In this document: positions 34,197 to 44,604 of the stretch, one piece after another
Layout: each line of letters starts with the position of its first letter
How positions within the stretch are numbered: the first letter of the stretch is position 1
Assembly: GCA_963971285.1 (NCBI GenBank)
Contig: OZ020255.1
Coordinates: forward strand, 15,892,931-15,956,930
Source of the DNA: Astropecten irregularis
Lineage: Eukaryota > Echinodermata > Asteroidea > Paxillosida > Astropectinidae
Reading direction: 5' to 3'
Length of the DNA: 64,000 nt
The notes under the pieces: generated by a model
The model's input: the letters and a program-made list of their open reading frames with translations, nothing else
The model's database searches: none
What the model was told of the DNA's origin: nothing
Made by a program: the position numbers and the translations under genes

Positions 34197-34566
34197 AAGG
34201 TACTATCATACTTTGGAAGCATACTGGATTAGAAATGTTCACAGATTTACCTATAACTTACAGGGTATTGAGATGGTGGTGGTAGAAACAGTTCAGTTCA
34301 TTAATTTGTTCTGCCTGAAATGCTGTATTTATCCAGAAAAGAGTAAAACCAATGACCAAAAACAATTTTGATTTTTTAAAGATAAAAAACAACAGTGAAA
34401 AGATTTTTTTTTTTTTATATGTGGGCGTTTTTCAGTGTTTTCTCAAAAAGTGGGCACCATGTGGGACTGAGAATTTCACAATTCACAGATGACTGTTACT
34501 GTATCTTCCTTGATATTTGTGCACATGAATCTGCATTTCTTTGACAACAACCAAAGTATGATATTT
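34193..34566 (+). mobile_element. Family A MITE in tandem with the previous copy
   Basis: Starts TTAAAAGGTACTATCATACT, sharing the TTAA at 34193-34196. Ends ACCAAAGTATGATATTT without the final CCTTTAA. The sequence is clearly diverged from its neighbour, so this is a second insertion rather than a recent tandem duplication. Confidence 0.88.
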
Positions 34567-35400
34567 TTGTTGTTGTAATTTTTGTATATTTAAATATCAG
34601 TGCATGTAGGGGCCTACATACATGTAGACCTATGTAGTATATACGTGTTAATTTTTTTGCAGCTATAGTAGGACTATATGTTCAACAGTTTTTATAGGAA
34701 TGCATTTTCATGCTTTGTAATTATTCCTCAAAATGCTATGTCATGGACATGTGCTTTCCTATGTTGAGCATCAGGTGGTTTACATACGGACTGGGTCGGG
34801 CTGTAGCATAAAGCACGCTCTTATGAATTGAAATTCTGGACTCATAAAACTCATGTCACTAGGACTCCACCCACTTACACATACACTAACAGACAGGTGG
34901 TTTTTACTGTTAGGTTCCCCTACCGTACCTGGGAATATTCAATATTATCATATCCAGACTACATCTGGCTAGGTCGGGAGTTGAAATTGAGAGGTAGAGT
35001 TCAAAGGGTAAATATTGGAATTTGGAAGGTGGGGCGGCCGGGTGGATCATATTGATGATCTTTATTCAAATGAGGGAAAGAAAGTTTATACTGCTGATAT
35101 AATAATAAAAATATACCAGTCACCTCACTTTGACCTGTTCATGATTCTGCGTTCTGCCCAGCAAATTCCTGGCAAATGTCAGTGGGGATTTGGAATTCCT
35201 CAGACCCTTGACTCCACTGGCCGTTGCTTGGTCAGTACATAAGTGTCCAGTTTTTGAAATGGTCAGCCTGAGTTGTATGTACAAACTCTTGACTACTTAG
35301 CATCTTGATGTTTGGAGGTCAAACACCAATTTGTTCTCCTAGTCTTGTTGTGTACTAGGAGGTACTTGTAGGCTTACAATTCTACCTCCATGGTTGTGTC
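34567..35400. other. No gene recognised
   Basis: Frames at 34828 and 35015 (75 codons each) lack splice context. Confidence 0.4.
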
Positions 35401-35600
35401 ATAAGCCCTGTCCGCACTGGCCTTTTTTTTTTTACGGGGATTAAACCGCACTGTTTATGGAAACCTTACGAGAAGTGCGAACGAAATAGAAGTGCGAAAG
35501 TACGAACGATTCTTACATGGTATTTACGCAAACCAATCCACATATCATACATCTTGTTCATTTTAGGTTGATAAAAATGTACCATCGCCATGGCAATTTC
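35401..35600 (-). repeat. Family T block, copy 1
   Basis: AAGCCCTGTCCGCACTGG lies at the left. ACCTTACGAGAAGTGCGAACG follows, then TTCTTACATGGTATTTACGC and AAACCAATCCACATAT. The second part matches 41315-41470 and, inverted, 60680-60815. Confidence 0.6.
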
Positions 35601-35936
35601 TCTTTGATTATCGGATGAGTCTGGTAACAGTGGGAAGTGATGCCCATCTGTGCTTCCCATGGTGTTAAGAGTGCACATACATGTATGCACATATCAGTAA
35701 CATGAAGCCATAACACAAATCTTGTTATGTGTTATGAATACCTTCTGTTCATAACCATTTATTAACAATGATAGCATATTTTATGTTTTGTAAGCTCCGG
35801 AAGTAAAGTGACAGTTGGTAAGACATTCCTATTTCTGTAGGTAATAGGAACTGACTTCACATCTTTACAAATTATACAATAGGCCCTACACGTTAAATGT
35901 ATTGCTGAATAAATCATTCATGTAGGGCCTACATTC
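35601..35936. other. No gene recognised
   Basis: No supported frame or repeat. Confidence 0.4.
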
Positions 35937-36215
35937 AGGGGCGGATCCAGGGGGGAGGAGGGGTGGTTAGGTGGTGTGGGCAGTCGTGGGTGGCGCCCCC
36001 CCCCCCTTTTCTTCTAGCCAAAAAAAAAAGAGAAAGAAAAGAAAAACGAATGAAAGAGGAAAAACAATATATAGGGAGGGAGAAAGGCTCAAAAAGAGGG
36101 GGGGGGGGAACAAAATTAGTTAGCTTTGATCTCCCCGAAATGTATCTGTCGCTATTGAATTGGTGCATTTTATTTCCACGCCCCCCCCCCCCTTTTGGAC
36201 AATCCTGGATCCCTT
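35937..36215. repeat. Family W element with GGGGCGGATCCAGG ends
   Basis: CAGGGGCGGATCCAGGGGGG at the left; CCCCTTTTGGACAATCCTGG then ATCCC at the right: complementary ends around A-rich and G/C-homopolymer sequence. The Lys/Arg-rich and Phe/Pro-rich frames inside are homopolymer artefacts. Confidence 0.65.
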
Positions 36216-36351
36216 CCTGTGATTGCTCATTTACTGTAGAGCAGCTGAAACTGAAACAAAGCTAGACTTGCAGTCTTTGCTTTTAGAACTGTTAATTTCT
36301 GAGAATACATCAAAATAACTAATTTCAATAAATTTGCATACATATGCTTAC

Positions 36352-36706
36352 TTAAAGGTACTATCGTACTTTGGTAGCATACCAAAACAGAAATCTTAAC
36401 AGATTTACCTATAACTTACATGATATAATGATGGTGGTGGTAGAAACATATCGTTAAAATGTTTGTGCCTGAAATGCTGTATTTATTCAGAAAATAGCAA
36501 AAGCAATTGAACAAAAACAATTTTGATCTTTGGAAGATCAAAAATCCTGTGAAAAGATTTGATAATACCTTCGGGTGTTTTTCATTGTTTTCTAAAAAAG
36601 TGGGCACCGTATGGGACTGGAAATTTCACAGATATCTTTCTTGGTATTTTTGCCCATGACTCTGCATTTCTTTGACAAAAACCAAAGTATGATATTACCT
36701 ATAACC
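36352..36706 (+). mobile_element. Family A TTAA-type MITE, short-palindrome variant
   Basis: TTAAAGGTACTATCGTACTT at the left; CCAAAGTATGATATTACCTA then TAA at the right. The core is TTTTGATCTTTGGAAGATCA, as at 8395. Confidence 0.85.
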
Positions 36707-37357
36707 AACAAGCAGTTTGATAATTATTGTCAGTGTATCCCACCTACATTTCACTTCGTTGTTTATTTTACAGTGCATCTTTTTGTTTTTAAACATAAAA
36801 GCTTGTTTGCCCGACCCAGTACCATACTGTTACCAGTACCGGTAATTTTATGCTAAATCTAGACCTTTGTTTATATTATACCTATGGAGAGTACATGTAC
36901 ATGTATATATGTATCTATGCATGCCGTTCCAGATTTATGAGTTATTTATTAGCGTTTTATGATGTTATCCTTGCATACCTGTATACATGATAGGTGACAT
37001 CAATTAACTATTCACTTGTCTCAAGCTTTTTATGATGCACCGTACAGGTCATTGTGCGCAATATTTATTACCGACGAGTTTTAATCATCATTTGTGCAAA
37101 ATGAGAGAATAATTCATTTGCAGACTCTTTGTGGGTCAGAATTCTAATATTCCAGTGGTTTCGGGTCATTAAAATTGCTTCCATATTCTTTTATTTATGT
37201 ATTCTGAGTCCTGGATATGTTTGGTTAGATTTATATTATTAGTGAGTGTATGTGTTATCTGACAGTGTTCAATAGTTCCATTATGAATAGGTTTACGGAA
37301 TTCTGGGTTTTGTTTTGTTGCTAGTTGTAGATTGCTATTCCAGTATTCTATTCCATG
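36707..37357. other. No gene recognised
   Basis: AT-rich, with TACATGTACATGTA at about 36892. No gene signal. Confidence 0.4.
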
Positions 37358-37655
37358 ACTTGAAATTCAGTCCCCTTGTGGTTATTTGATGATTATATTG
37401 ACAAAGCTGCATCCTCTTTGAGTGATCCCCCATGTACTGTTTCCCAGGTTGCAGTCATTGCTGTGCGTATATTCAATGATCCTTGGGATGTAGTGGTATG
37501 TGAGTGGTTTCATGGCTTCTGACTGCCAAACGAACAAAGTGAATTGACTATTTAGGGACCCCTCCAACATAGGGCTGGATAGCTCAGTTGGTAAGAATGC
37601 CGGTACGGTATTCCAGTGAATGCTGGTTCGAATCCTGCTCCAGTAAATTGTTTCT
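37358..37655 (+). repeat. Family V tRNA-containing repeat, copy 2
   Basis: AATTCAGTCCCCTTGTGGTTA, then AGCTGCATCCTCTTTGAGTG, GGTTTCATGGCTTCTGACTG and GAATTGACTATTTAGGG. The tRNA-like head follows, with A box TAGCTCAGTTGG (about 37578) and B box GGTTCGAATCC (about 37624). The tail after the head is shorter than at 13251. Confidence 0.78.
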
Positions 37656-38424
37656 TTGAAACTTTGATGGATATTTCACTGTTAATTTATGATGTTGATT
37701 ATTGTTCAAGAAGATTTTGTTCATGTAAATGCTATGACACGTTGTCTTTAAAAGTAATTATAGAATATTGAAAATACAGAAAGGCAAAATAAGGAACCAA
37801 GTGGAAAGAACATGGTGGATGCTGGAGCTTGGAGGTAATGTTGATATAGACATCTAGGATTTGAAATGAGTGTTGAGTTTTATAGCCAAACCGCTTAGTG
37901 TACAGTCAACCACTCTGGGATTTGGAACATTACAAAGTTCCTTCCTCTCAAAAACCAAACATTGCGATTTGTGCCATGTAATGGGTATGAGTTGGTGGTG
38001 TAGGTGTTGGAGATCATCATGGTATATAAGCTTGTGGCTTCTAGTCTGTCTACTGATATTACCGCTCTTGTCAATAACTGACAGTTAAGATACAGAGGGC
38101 GGATATCTGGCAAGGCCCGCTTTGCCGGGATGACAGCGTGGTCTTCGCCATGAGAGCTCGAGAGGAGGAGGAACATGAATGGAACAGATGTTATATCCTG
38201 AGTCGTCATGACATGATATAAGCGGAGTAATGTGAGAGCTCCTAGAGCTCCTAGTCAGATTATCATCACATTTCAAACGTACAGCTGTCCATGTCTCTTT
38301 CAATTGTTTTACAATGTAGCTCTGTGAAGTTCCTGAGTTGGTCTGGCAAGTGGCATCATCATGTTCTTATCATCTTGATTAGAGCATGATCGACACGTGA
38401 GGGCGCTGTTACACCAGCTTTCTA
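37656..38424. other. No gene recognised
   Basis: Overlapping frames of 72-104 codons on both strands at 37870-38303 are not splice-supported. The duplicated GAGCTCCTAGAGCTCCTAG lies at about 38236. Confidence 0.4.
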
Positions 38425-38672
38425 GGGCCCTTTTCCAAACCTTGGCTCCGGCTCAGGCTCTGGCTCTAGCTCCATTCCATGCATCCATTCTAAAATAACG
38501 GGTGTCAAAATAGAGGCTTTTGGCTACGGTTTGGAAGTACATTAGATATTCTATTTTGAACAAGTAAACAGAGATTCAGCTTCAATGACAAACCACAACC
38601 TGTTTTTTCAGCACATGGGTGACAGCACCAGAGCCAGAGCCGGAGCCGGAGCTGAAGTTTGGAAAAGGGCCC
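38425..38672. repeat. Family G fold-back element, copy 2
   Basis: GGGCCCTTTTCCAAACCTTG at the left; GAAGTTTGGAAAAGGGCCC at the right, with GGCTCCGGCTCAGGCTCTGG and its mirror inside the ends. Good family match to 17022-17265, in reverse order. Confidence 0.88.
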
Positions 38673-39190
38673 AGAGGACCTGTTCAAAACCTTGGCTTTG
38701 TTCTGCAAAAAAGCCTTGCCTCCTTTTTGTTCTTCAACAATGCGGCCTTTGGATGCAAGTTAAATGCACTTCACTAATTAACATTGGTGTCATAATGACA
38801 TGTTTATTGTGACCGTCTCAGTCAAGTTTGCCAAAAAGTGACTGGAAGTTAACAGTTATTATTATTTCCCATTTTGACAGGTATTCTGTGAAAAAGAATA
38901 AAGTCATTACTCGCTTACATCATATTATTAGTCATAAATGAAAGGTCATTGCTGTTGATATGATGCCAAGTGTGGCAGGATAGGGCCATTGACCTGTAGT
39001 TACTCTAACTCTACTCTATAATGTCATTATTAATATGAAACTGTACAACAGGTGTCTATGTAACACCTCACCCTCCTGGCAACAGTGGCAAGATCTGCAG
39101 TTTCCTCTTACACAACCTGGATACTGTGAGAGTGTTGAAATGTCAAGCATTTTGTTATATAGCTGTAGCAGGGACAGGCTTGGTATTGTG
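38673..39190. other. No gene recognised
   Basis: No supported frame or repeat. Confidence 0.4.
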
Positions 39191-39352
39191 CAATAGCGCT
39201 CCGCACTAATGACGTCACAAAATCCCCGGATGTCAGACAAACATTGTCTAACACACGTAGTGTACATGCACGCGCACACCCACACATGTTTGCATGGTTG
39301 CAATGTTTGTCTGAGATCCGGTGCTATTTTTAGCGCAAGTGCGAAGTGCTAT
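39191..39352. repeat. Family R element, copy 2
   Basis: CAATAGCGCTCCGCACTAATG, TGACGTCA at about 39209, then TTGCAATGTTTGTCTGAGAT and TAGCGCAAGTGCGAAGTGCT. Compared with 12005-12145 it has a different middle holding a CAGACAAACATTG mirror of the right part. Confidence 0.78.
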
Positions 39353-39363
39353 TTGCCTAACTT

Positions 39364-39486
39364 AGGCTGCATCCCGATCTGTTGTCTAGAGCTAGGTCTA
39401 GGTCCTCACTTCATTAGAAATATGCGGAGACACCTCGACAATAGACCTAGCCGTAGCTCTGGAAGCCCATTTCGGACACAGCCTAA
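39364..39486 (-). repeat. Family H element, solitary copy
   Basis: AGGCTGCATCCCGATCTGTT at the left; TTTCGGACACAGCCT at the right. The interior AGAGCTAGGTCTAGGTC is mirrored by GACCTAGCCGTAGCTCT. Same unit, inverted, as the tandem pair at 41865-42095. Confidence 0.8.
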
Positions 39487-39606
39487 GTGTTTTTGTTTTG
39501 CTGTTGATGTAATTTTGTCACGTTTTCATATTTTTACTCATCACTTGGTATTGTTCCTGTGAGAAGAATGGTGAATGCTAAATATACCTCACTGTATCTT
39601 CACTTT

Positions 39607-39968
39607 ATAAAGGTGTAATACATGATTGGTAAAGGTCACACAACAACACTGACACTTTGTCTGATCCATCATGTACACAAAATAATGAGCCTGTGAAAAT
39701 TTGAGCTCAATCGGACATCTGAGTCATGAGAAAATAGCAAAAACCTGACTCAATTTTTCTTATAAAACATAAAGATAGGTTTTGATCTTACCCGAGATCA
39801 ATACTGTTTTCGGTCTTTGTTTTACAGTTACTGATTTCTGGATAAATACACCATTTCCGACGGAAATATTTTAATGGTATGTTTCTACCAGCACCATCTT
39901 CATACCCTGAAAGTTATACGTAAATCTGTGAACATTTCTGTTTGGGTATGTTCTTGTACGGTACCTTT
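39607..39968 (+). mobile_element. Family B TTAA-type MITE
   Basis: TATAAAGGTGTAATACATGA at the left; TTGTACGGTACCTTTAC at the right. Terminal TTAA sites are eroded but the interior is full length, including the half shared with family A. Confidence 0.85.
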
Positions 39969-40288
39969 ACATTCATTTTTGAATCAAATTTTCTCCTTTG
40001 CATTTTGTTTGATCTGCTTCTGGTGTTATGAACCAGCAATTTGTTGTGTAGAGTACAACGTGTGGGAATACCCATAGTCAGCTTTATGTCCATCTATTTA
40101 AAGGGAACTGTCTTTTTAGTTTGGATTTGCTTGAATAATGAACATGTATGCCAAGAGAACAAACATCCATTATGATCCATTAATATGATTCCCTCCCAAG
40201 GTGTTGCAGATAGGTTTATGACATGTTAGTTTATACAACAATAACCCTGGCTAGGGTTAGTATTGCTGTCATAAAAGCAGGTCACTGG
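39969..40288. other. No gene recognised
   Basis: Filler; no supported frame. Confidence 0.4.
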
Positions 40289-40608
40289 TTAAAGGTACAG
40301 TACAGGATTGGTAACATACCCAAACTGAAATGTTCACTGATTTACCCATAAGTTTCAGGATATGAAGATGGTTCTGGTAGAAACTTACCGTTAAAATATT
40401 TCCACCTGAAATGGTGTACCTATCCAGAAATTAGTATTCAAAACAGAGATCGAAAACAGTTTTGATCTTGGGGTAAGATCAAGACAATTCTTTATGTTTT
40501 ATAAGAAAATTGAGTCACGTGTTCGCTCTTTTCTAGTGACTAGATGTCTGATTGAGCTCACATTATTTCATGTACATGCTGGATCAGGCAAAGTGTGAGT
40601 GCTGTTCT
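40289..40608 (-). mobile_element. Family B MITE, interrupted at its right side
   Basis: TTAAAGGTACAGTACAGGAT at the left. The shared half follows, then the B-specific half down to GTGTGAGTGCTGTTCT. The expected GTGACC...ATGTATTATACC end is missing here; ATCATGTATTATACCTTTAA at 40909-40929 may be that displaced end. Confidence 0.82.
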
Positions 40609-40930
40609 TTAAAGGTACAATACATGATTGGTAAAGGTCACAGGACAGCACTCATACTTTGTCTGATCAAACATGTACATGAAATAATAAACTTGTGAAA
40701 ATTTTAAAATAGCGAATCGTTCGGACGAACGATCTTTGGAAAAGACACTAAATCTTGATTTGCTTGAAAAACCCAGCATCTGATGAACCAAGATTTCCCA
40801 TGGTGACTGTTTGCACTGTTAACAAACTGTCCATTTTCTGTTTCAAACTCAATAATTTTTTTTTTGGAGGCCTTGCAAATCCTATATGCTCCCTTTAACC
40901 ATTAGCAATCATGTATTATACCTTTAATAT
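40609..40930 (+). mobile_element. Family B MITE inserted in or beside another B copy
   Basis: TTAAAGGTACAATACATGAT at 40609. B-type sequence runs to about 40705 (AAAATTTTAAAATAGCGAA), followed by unrelated sequence with a TCGTTCGGACGAACGA palindrome (about 40717). A B end, ATGTATTATACCTTTAA, closes at 40929. The composite structure fits nesting plus deletion. Confidence 0.65.
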
Positions 40931-41314
40931 TCATGCAAAAGTTGTGTCATCGTATAGGCCCCTCATTTGTCTTGACACTGCCCTGTGTATCCCAGTTGAT
41001 TGTGACTGATGATGGACATTCCACCTGCTGTACAGGAAAGCAGGGGATTGTTAAGAGGCTAGAGGGTAGGTATCAATGGTCAAGTCAGGACAGGTCATCC
41101 TTAGGTCATTCAGATTGCCCTATACTGAACTACCTGGAGATAAATCATAATATGCTGCCCACTGTTTACGTGACAAAATAGGAATAATATGAAAACATGC
41201 ATTATACAGTCAGGTCAGGGAGTAGGCAGGCTAGCTTTGCATTTATTTAGAGAGGTCTCAATTTATCACCATCTTAGTGAATGTTGTCGAAATAATTATG
41301 TTTTCAAGAAAGAT
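40931..41314. other. No gene recognised
   Basis: An 82-codon frame at 40933-41181 lacks splice support. Confidence 0.4.
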
Positions 41315-41470
41315 TTGAGGCTTTGCATGGTGACAATTGGTATGTGGATCGGTTTGCGGAGACACCATGTAGGGAGCAGGCTAGTCGAAACGTTGAGACC
41401 TTATGAGAAATGCGAGCGAAATAGATTCTTACATGGTGTTTCCGCAAACCGATCCACATATGAAATACAT
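41315..41470 (+). repeat. Family T block, copy 2, palindromic
   Basis: TTGAGGCTTTGCATGGTGAC, TATGTGGATCGGTTTGCGGA and the inverse TCCGCAAACCGATCCACATA (about 41442). GCTAGTCGAAACGTTGAGAC lies between. The overlapping 104/97-codon frames on the two strands mirror each other because of this palindrome. Confidence 0.72.
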
Positions 41471-41750
41471 TTTGTCTCTCATATAGAGAAGTCATTCTTT
41501 TGATGGGTGCTACCGTAGGCCCACAGTGTAGGCATTTCTTTTGAGCTAGTTTTATCATAGAGCTTCTTTTTATAGTTTTATGGTATACATTTTGCATGTT
41601 GTTCCCCGCATAGAGCTGTTTGTAGCTCTATGGTTCTCGGCCACATGATGCCGGATGCTATTAATTTTAAGTTAGTGACAGCATATTTGTTGGATGGTCG
41701 AGGGGTAAAAAATTAAAATGAGGACATAGCTTCTAGATCTGGAGATAAGA
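41471..41750. other. No gene recognised
   Basis: Contains CATAGAGCT repeated at 41558 and 41610. No coding signal. Confidence 0.35.
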
Positions 41751-42198
41751 GGCTATTTCCAAACCTTGGCTCCGGCTCCGGCTCCGGCTTCGTTTCTGTC
41801 ATTATCCATATGCTGAAAGGTTGGTTGTGGTTTTTCATTGAAGGCTTTATTTTTTTCAAACTAGAGGCCGTGTTGGAAACGGGCTTTTTCAGAGCTAGGG
41901 CTAGGTCTATTGTCTTGGTTTTTCCACATATTTCCATTGCAGCGAAGACATAGACCTAGCTCTAGAGAACAGATTCAGGCCATGTCCGAAACGGGCTTCC
42001 AGAGCTGCGGCTAGGTCTATTGTCTTGGTTTCTCCATGTATTTTCATTGGAGCGAAGACATAGACCTAGCTCTAGACAACAATTCGGATGCAGCCAGAGA
42101 ATCTACTTCGGAAATGCAGCCAAAAGCCTCTAATTTGATACCCAGGATGGATTCACGAAATGGAGCCTGAGCCGGAGCTGGAGGTTTGGAAAAGGCTC
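41751..42198. repeat. Family G element, copy 3, split by two family H units
   Basis: GGCTATTTCCAAACCTTGGC and a GGCTCC run at the left; GGAGGTTTGGAAAAGGCTCC at the right. The G interior stops in TTTTTTCAAACTAGA (about 41865) and resumes with AGAGAATCTACTTCGG at about 42096, with the H pair between. Confidence 0.85.
41865..42095 (+). repeat. Two family H units in tandem, nested in family G
   Basis: Unit 1 (41865-41978) and unit 2 (41977-42095) both run from a GGCC(G/A)TGT...AAACGGGCTT end through AGGTCTATTGTCTTGG and ACATAGACCTAGCTCTAGA. Unit 2 closes ATTCGGATGCAGCC. Unit 1's right end merges with unit 2's left end. Confidence 0.82.
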
Positions 42199-42357
42199 CT
42201 AGATCTTTAAGAACATGAAGTAATGTCCCTTGAATCTAGGCTGAACTGCCTAAGGCATTCAATTAAATTCCTTTTTAGACTAGTTTTTTAATCTTGAGCT
42301 ACCTTAACCCCCATCCACCATTTTCCATTCCAATGCCCTCCCTTAACAACTACCATA

Positions 42358-42405
42358 ATGTACCCCAGCTACACGCCCAGCAATCAGCAACTAGCTGCTA
42401 GAGAG
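42358..42405 (+). CDS. Weak candidate first exon, 16 codons
   Basis: ATG at 42358 followed by MYPSYTPSNQQLAARE, then GAG|GTTTGT, a phase-0 but weak donor. The Tyr/Pro/Gln-rich composition and phase match the other exon candidates, and the sequence is outside recognised repeats. Against it: poor ATG context, a very short exon, and the same frame stays open for 58 more codons past the donor. An internal-exon reading using CCCCAG at 42366 gives a different phase. Treat as a hypothesis. Confidence 0.3.
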
Positions 42406-42842
42406 GTTTGTAAACTACCCACTCAGCTCCTCAACAAGCAAGCAAGAGGTCAGACCACAGAGCATGACCCTAAAGTACTAGAAATTCCTGTGGGTTTGTT
42501 CCCTCAAAAAGAAAGAGGGCGGACCAAGACTCTTGAAGATGAAATTGATTGCTCTTGGCAAACAGGTCACACTCTAGTCTAGATTGCTACACGGCTAGCT
42601 AACCCCTCCCCTGCAATAAAAATCTTTACAAGACTCATAAAGTATACAACTTACAAGTTCAGGGTCCGGTACTTAGTCCTTGAAACAAATTTATTGTTGG
42701 AACTTTAGATCTCTCTGCCATAAAAATAAAACAAATTGGAAGACACTTCAAGTGGAAAGGCCGTGCCTCTGCTCATATATATGAAATGTCAGGACGTTTC
42801 AAGTTGCTTTGTAGAGTAAACAAGTGCATATAGATATGTACA
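42406..42842. other. No further gene signal
   Basis: The frame from 42358 continues to 42582 with ordinary composition. The rest is unremarkable. Confidence 0.35.
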
Positions 42843-42988
42843 GGGGTTGATTTCACAAAGCCCTATGATATATCGTAACTCGAGTTACGAAGGATAACCC
42901 ATCGTAGGAGGCCTATCTTACGTAGGGCTGCCAATGCATCATATATATGTCTTTGTAAGTTATGATGAGTTGGGTGAAATCGACCCCT
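42843..42988 (-). repeat. Family E fold-back element, reverse copy
   Basis: GGGGTTGATTTCACAAAGCC at the left; GAGTTGGGTGAAATCGACCC then CT at the right. CGTAACTCGAGTTACGAAGG and GTAGGGCTGCCAATGCATCA lie inside. It abuts family F on its right. Confidence 0.88.
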
Positions 42989-42990
42989 GG

Positions 42991-43137
42991 GGCCGATTTC
43001 ACTAACGCTTTGCGATCATCGCTAAAGCCCAAATCCATTGCTAAATGGAAAATTGCTACGCAAAGTAGCGATCGATTTTCTGTTTAGCGATGGATTTGGG
43101 CTTTAGCGATGATCGTAAAACGTTAGTGAAATCGGCC
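42991..43137. repeat. Family F perfect hairpin element
   Basis: GGCCGATTTCACTAACGCTT at the left; AACGTTAGTGAAATCGGCC at the right. Arms of about 50 bp include TCATCGCTAAAGCCCAAATC and its inverse. CCTGG precedes (42986-42990) and follows (43138-43142) the element, a possible 5-bp target duplication. Confidence 0.88.
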
Positions 43138-43274
43138 CCTGGTGCATTATTCCCATACATGTATAAACGTGAATTTCAGTTTCGTAAACCTCAAACTTTC
43201 TTCACAGTTCCAATCATTATGCTCTTCCAATCCCAGCTCAATTTTTATTGCTTTGATTCTTATAAGCTGCAAGC

Positions 43275-43445
43275 CTCCTGTAGACCTAATATTCACGGTG
43301 CATCCATCCTACATTCAAAGCAGTGCAATCAAACAGAGGCTTGGATTAAAAAAAGTCTGGTGCCCGTTTTCTATTTTAGAATTCGTGTTATCTTTTCCAA
43401 CGGGTATACAAGGAAGGTGACAAGATGGATGCGCTGTGAATAAGG
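43275..43445 (+). repeat. Family L duplicated block, copy 2
   Basis: Matches 14935-15120 in reverse: GTGCATCCATCCTACATTCA, AGCAGTGCAATCAAACAGAG, GGATGCGCTGTGAATAAGGC. It keeps an open frame with ASILHSKQCNQTEAWI. The 117-codon frame from 43090 begins inside the neighbouring hairpin, so its start is not real. Confidence 0.65.
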
Positions 43446-44010
43446 CAAAATTACTTCACAACCTGAGTGAATATCCTGTGAGAAACCAAAAAAGGTAGAC
43501 ACAGAATAATCCGCATATTCATAATGTAATGAACACAAAATCATGGGGTAATTTACACAATTAGGTTGGACAAATGTCTTCGTTCGTCATCTGCGCATGA
43601 AATTTAATTCTATCAAGAATCATGCAGAAATATCCATTGACGCTGAATTATTTTTGGCATCATGGTATATGTGATATTGGCGCAGTACAATGCAATTGTT
43701 GTGCTTTTGTTCGTTTGTGCTGACGCTATCTGTCCTTTTGTTCAGCTCGTCACCCAATAAATTATTGGTATGCCGCAGCCGCTCAATGGAATAGCAGCGA
43801 GCGAGGAACTACAATGGCTAAATTTCATTTTGCTTCAAAATACAGTTTTGTCGTGGCTGGGAGGGGGGGGGGGGGGGGGAGATTGGCGACTGGGGATAAT
43901 TTGATAGAGACGGAGATGCGTAAGGGATTATGATACTCAGCAGCATTCTGGACTAGCAGTAACCCTGAGTGCAGTAACCTGTGGTTGACACTAACATTCA
44001 TCTAGGGATC
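43446..44010. other. No gene recognised; long G-tract
   Basis: A G-run of about 17 lies at 43863-43879. No supported frame. Confidence 0.45.
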
Positions 44011-44176
44011 TGCAGCCGATTTCACGAAACTTCAAATATTGCGTACGCAACATTTTGTTGCGTAACTTACGCAACATTTTTCTGCCTTGGTTGCACAAGT
44101 TATGGCCGTTTCACTATTAAACTTATGCAACATTTGTACGATGCTTTAGTTACGCAACGTTTCGTGAAATCGGCTG
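44011..44176. repeat. Fold-back element with GCCGATTTCACGAAAC ends
   Basis: GCAGCCGATTTCACGAAACT at the left; ACGTTTCGTGAAATCGGCTG at the right. The interior repeats TTACGCAAC/TTGCGTAC words. Unrelated inside to E or F, but with the same terminal motif. Confidence 0.8.
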
Positions 44177-44257
44177 ATGCACTGTACATCCTTGAGATCC
44201 ACTTACAAAGTTCGGCAACATAACTCCTAGAAATTATCCATATTCCTGTATTTCATT

Positions 44258-44575
44258 TTAAAGGTTATATCATACTTTGGTTTTTGCCAAAGAAATACAG
44301 ATTCATGGGCAAAAATATCAAGGAAGATACTGTAACAGTCATCTGTGAAATTGCTAGTCCCATATGGTGCCCACTTTTTGAGAAAATTGTGAAAAAAGCC
44401 CACAGTATTTTCAAAATCTTTTCACCATTATGTTTGATCTTAACAAGATCACAATTGTTTTTGGTCATTGGTCTGACTCTTCTCTGGATAAAAACAGCAT
44501 TTCAGGCAGAACAATTTTAACAGGATGTTTCCACCATCGCCATCTTTATATCCTGTAAGTTATAGTTTTGAGAAA
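44258..44575 (-). mobile_element. Family A MITE, truncated
   Basis: TTAAAGGTTATATCATACTT at the left. The family interior runs to CCATCTTTATATCCTGTAAG (about 44540). The last 40 bp and the terminal repeat are missing. Confidence 0.82.
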
Positions 44576-44604
44576 TCATGGATATTTCTAGTACAAGTTG
44601 CTGG

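Noticed and set aside
35963-36265. 100-codon Lys/Glu/Arg-rich frame
   Set aside because: Produced by A-rich and G-rich homopolymers inside repeat W.
41189-41597. Frames of 104 and 97 codons on opposite strands sharing the phrase HGVSANRSTY
   Set aside because: The identical phrase on both strands comes from the family T palindrome.
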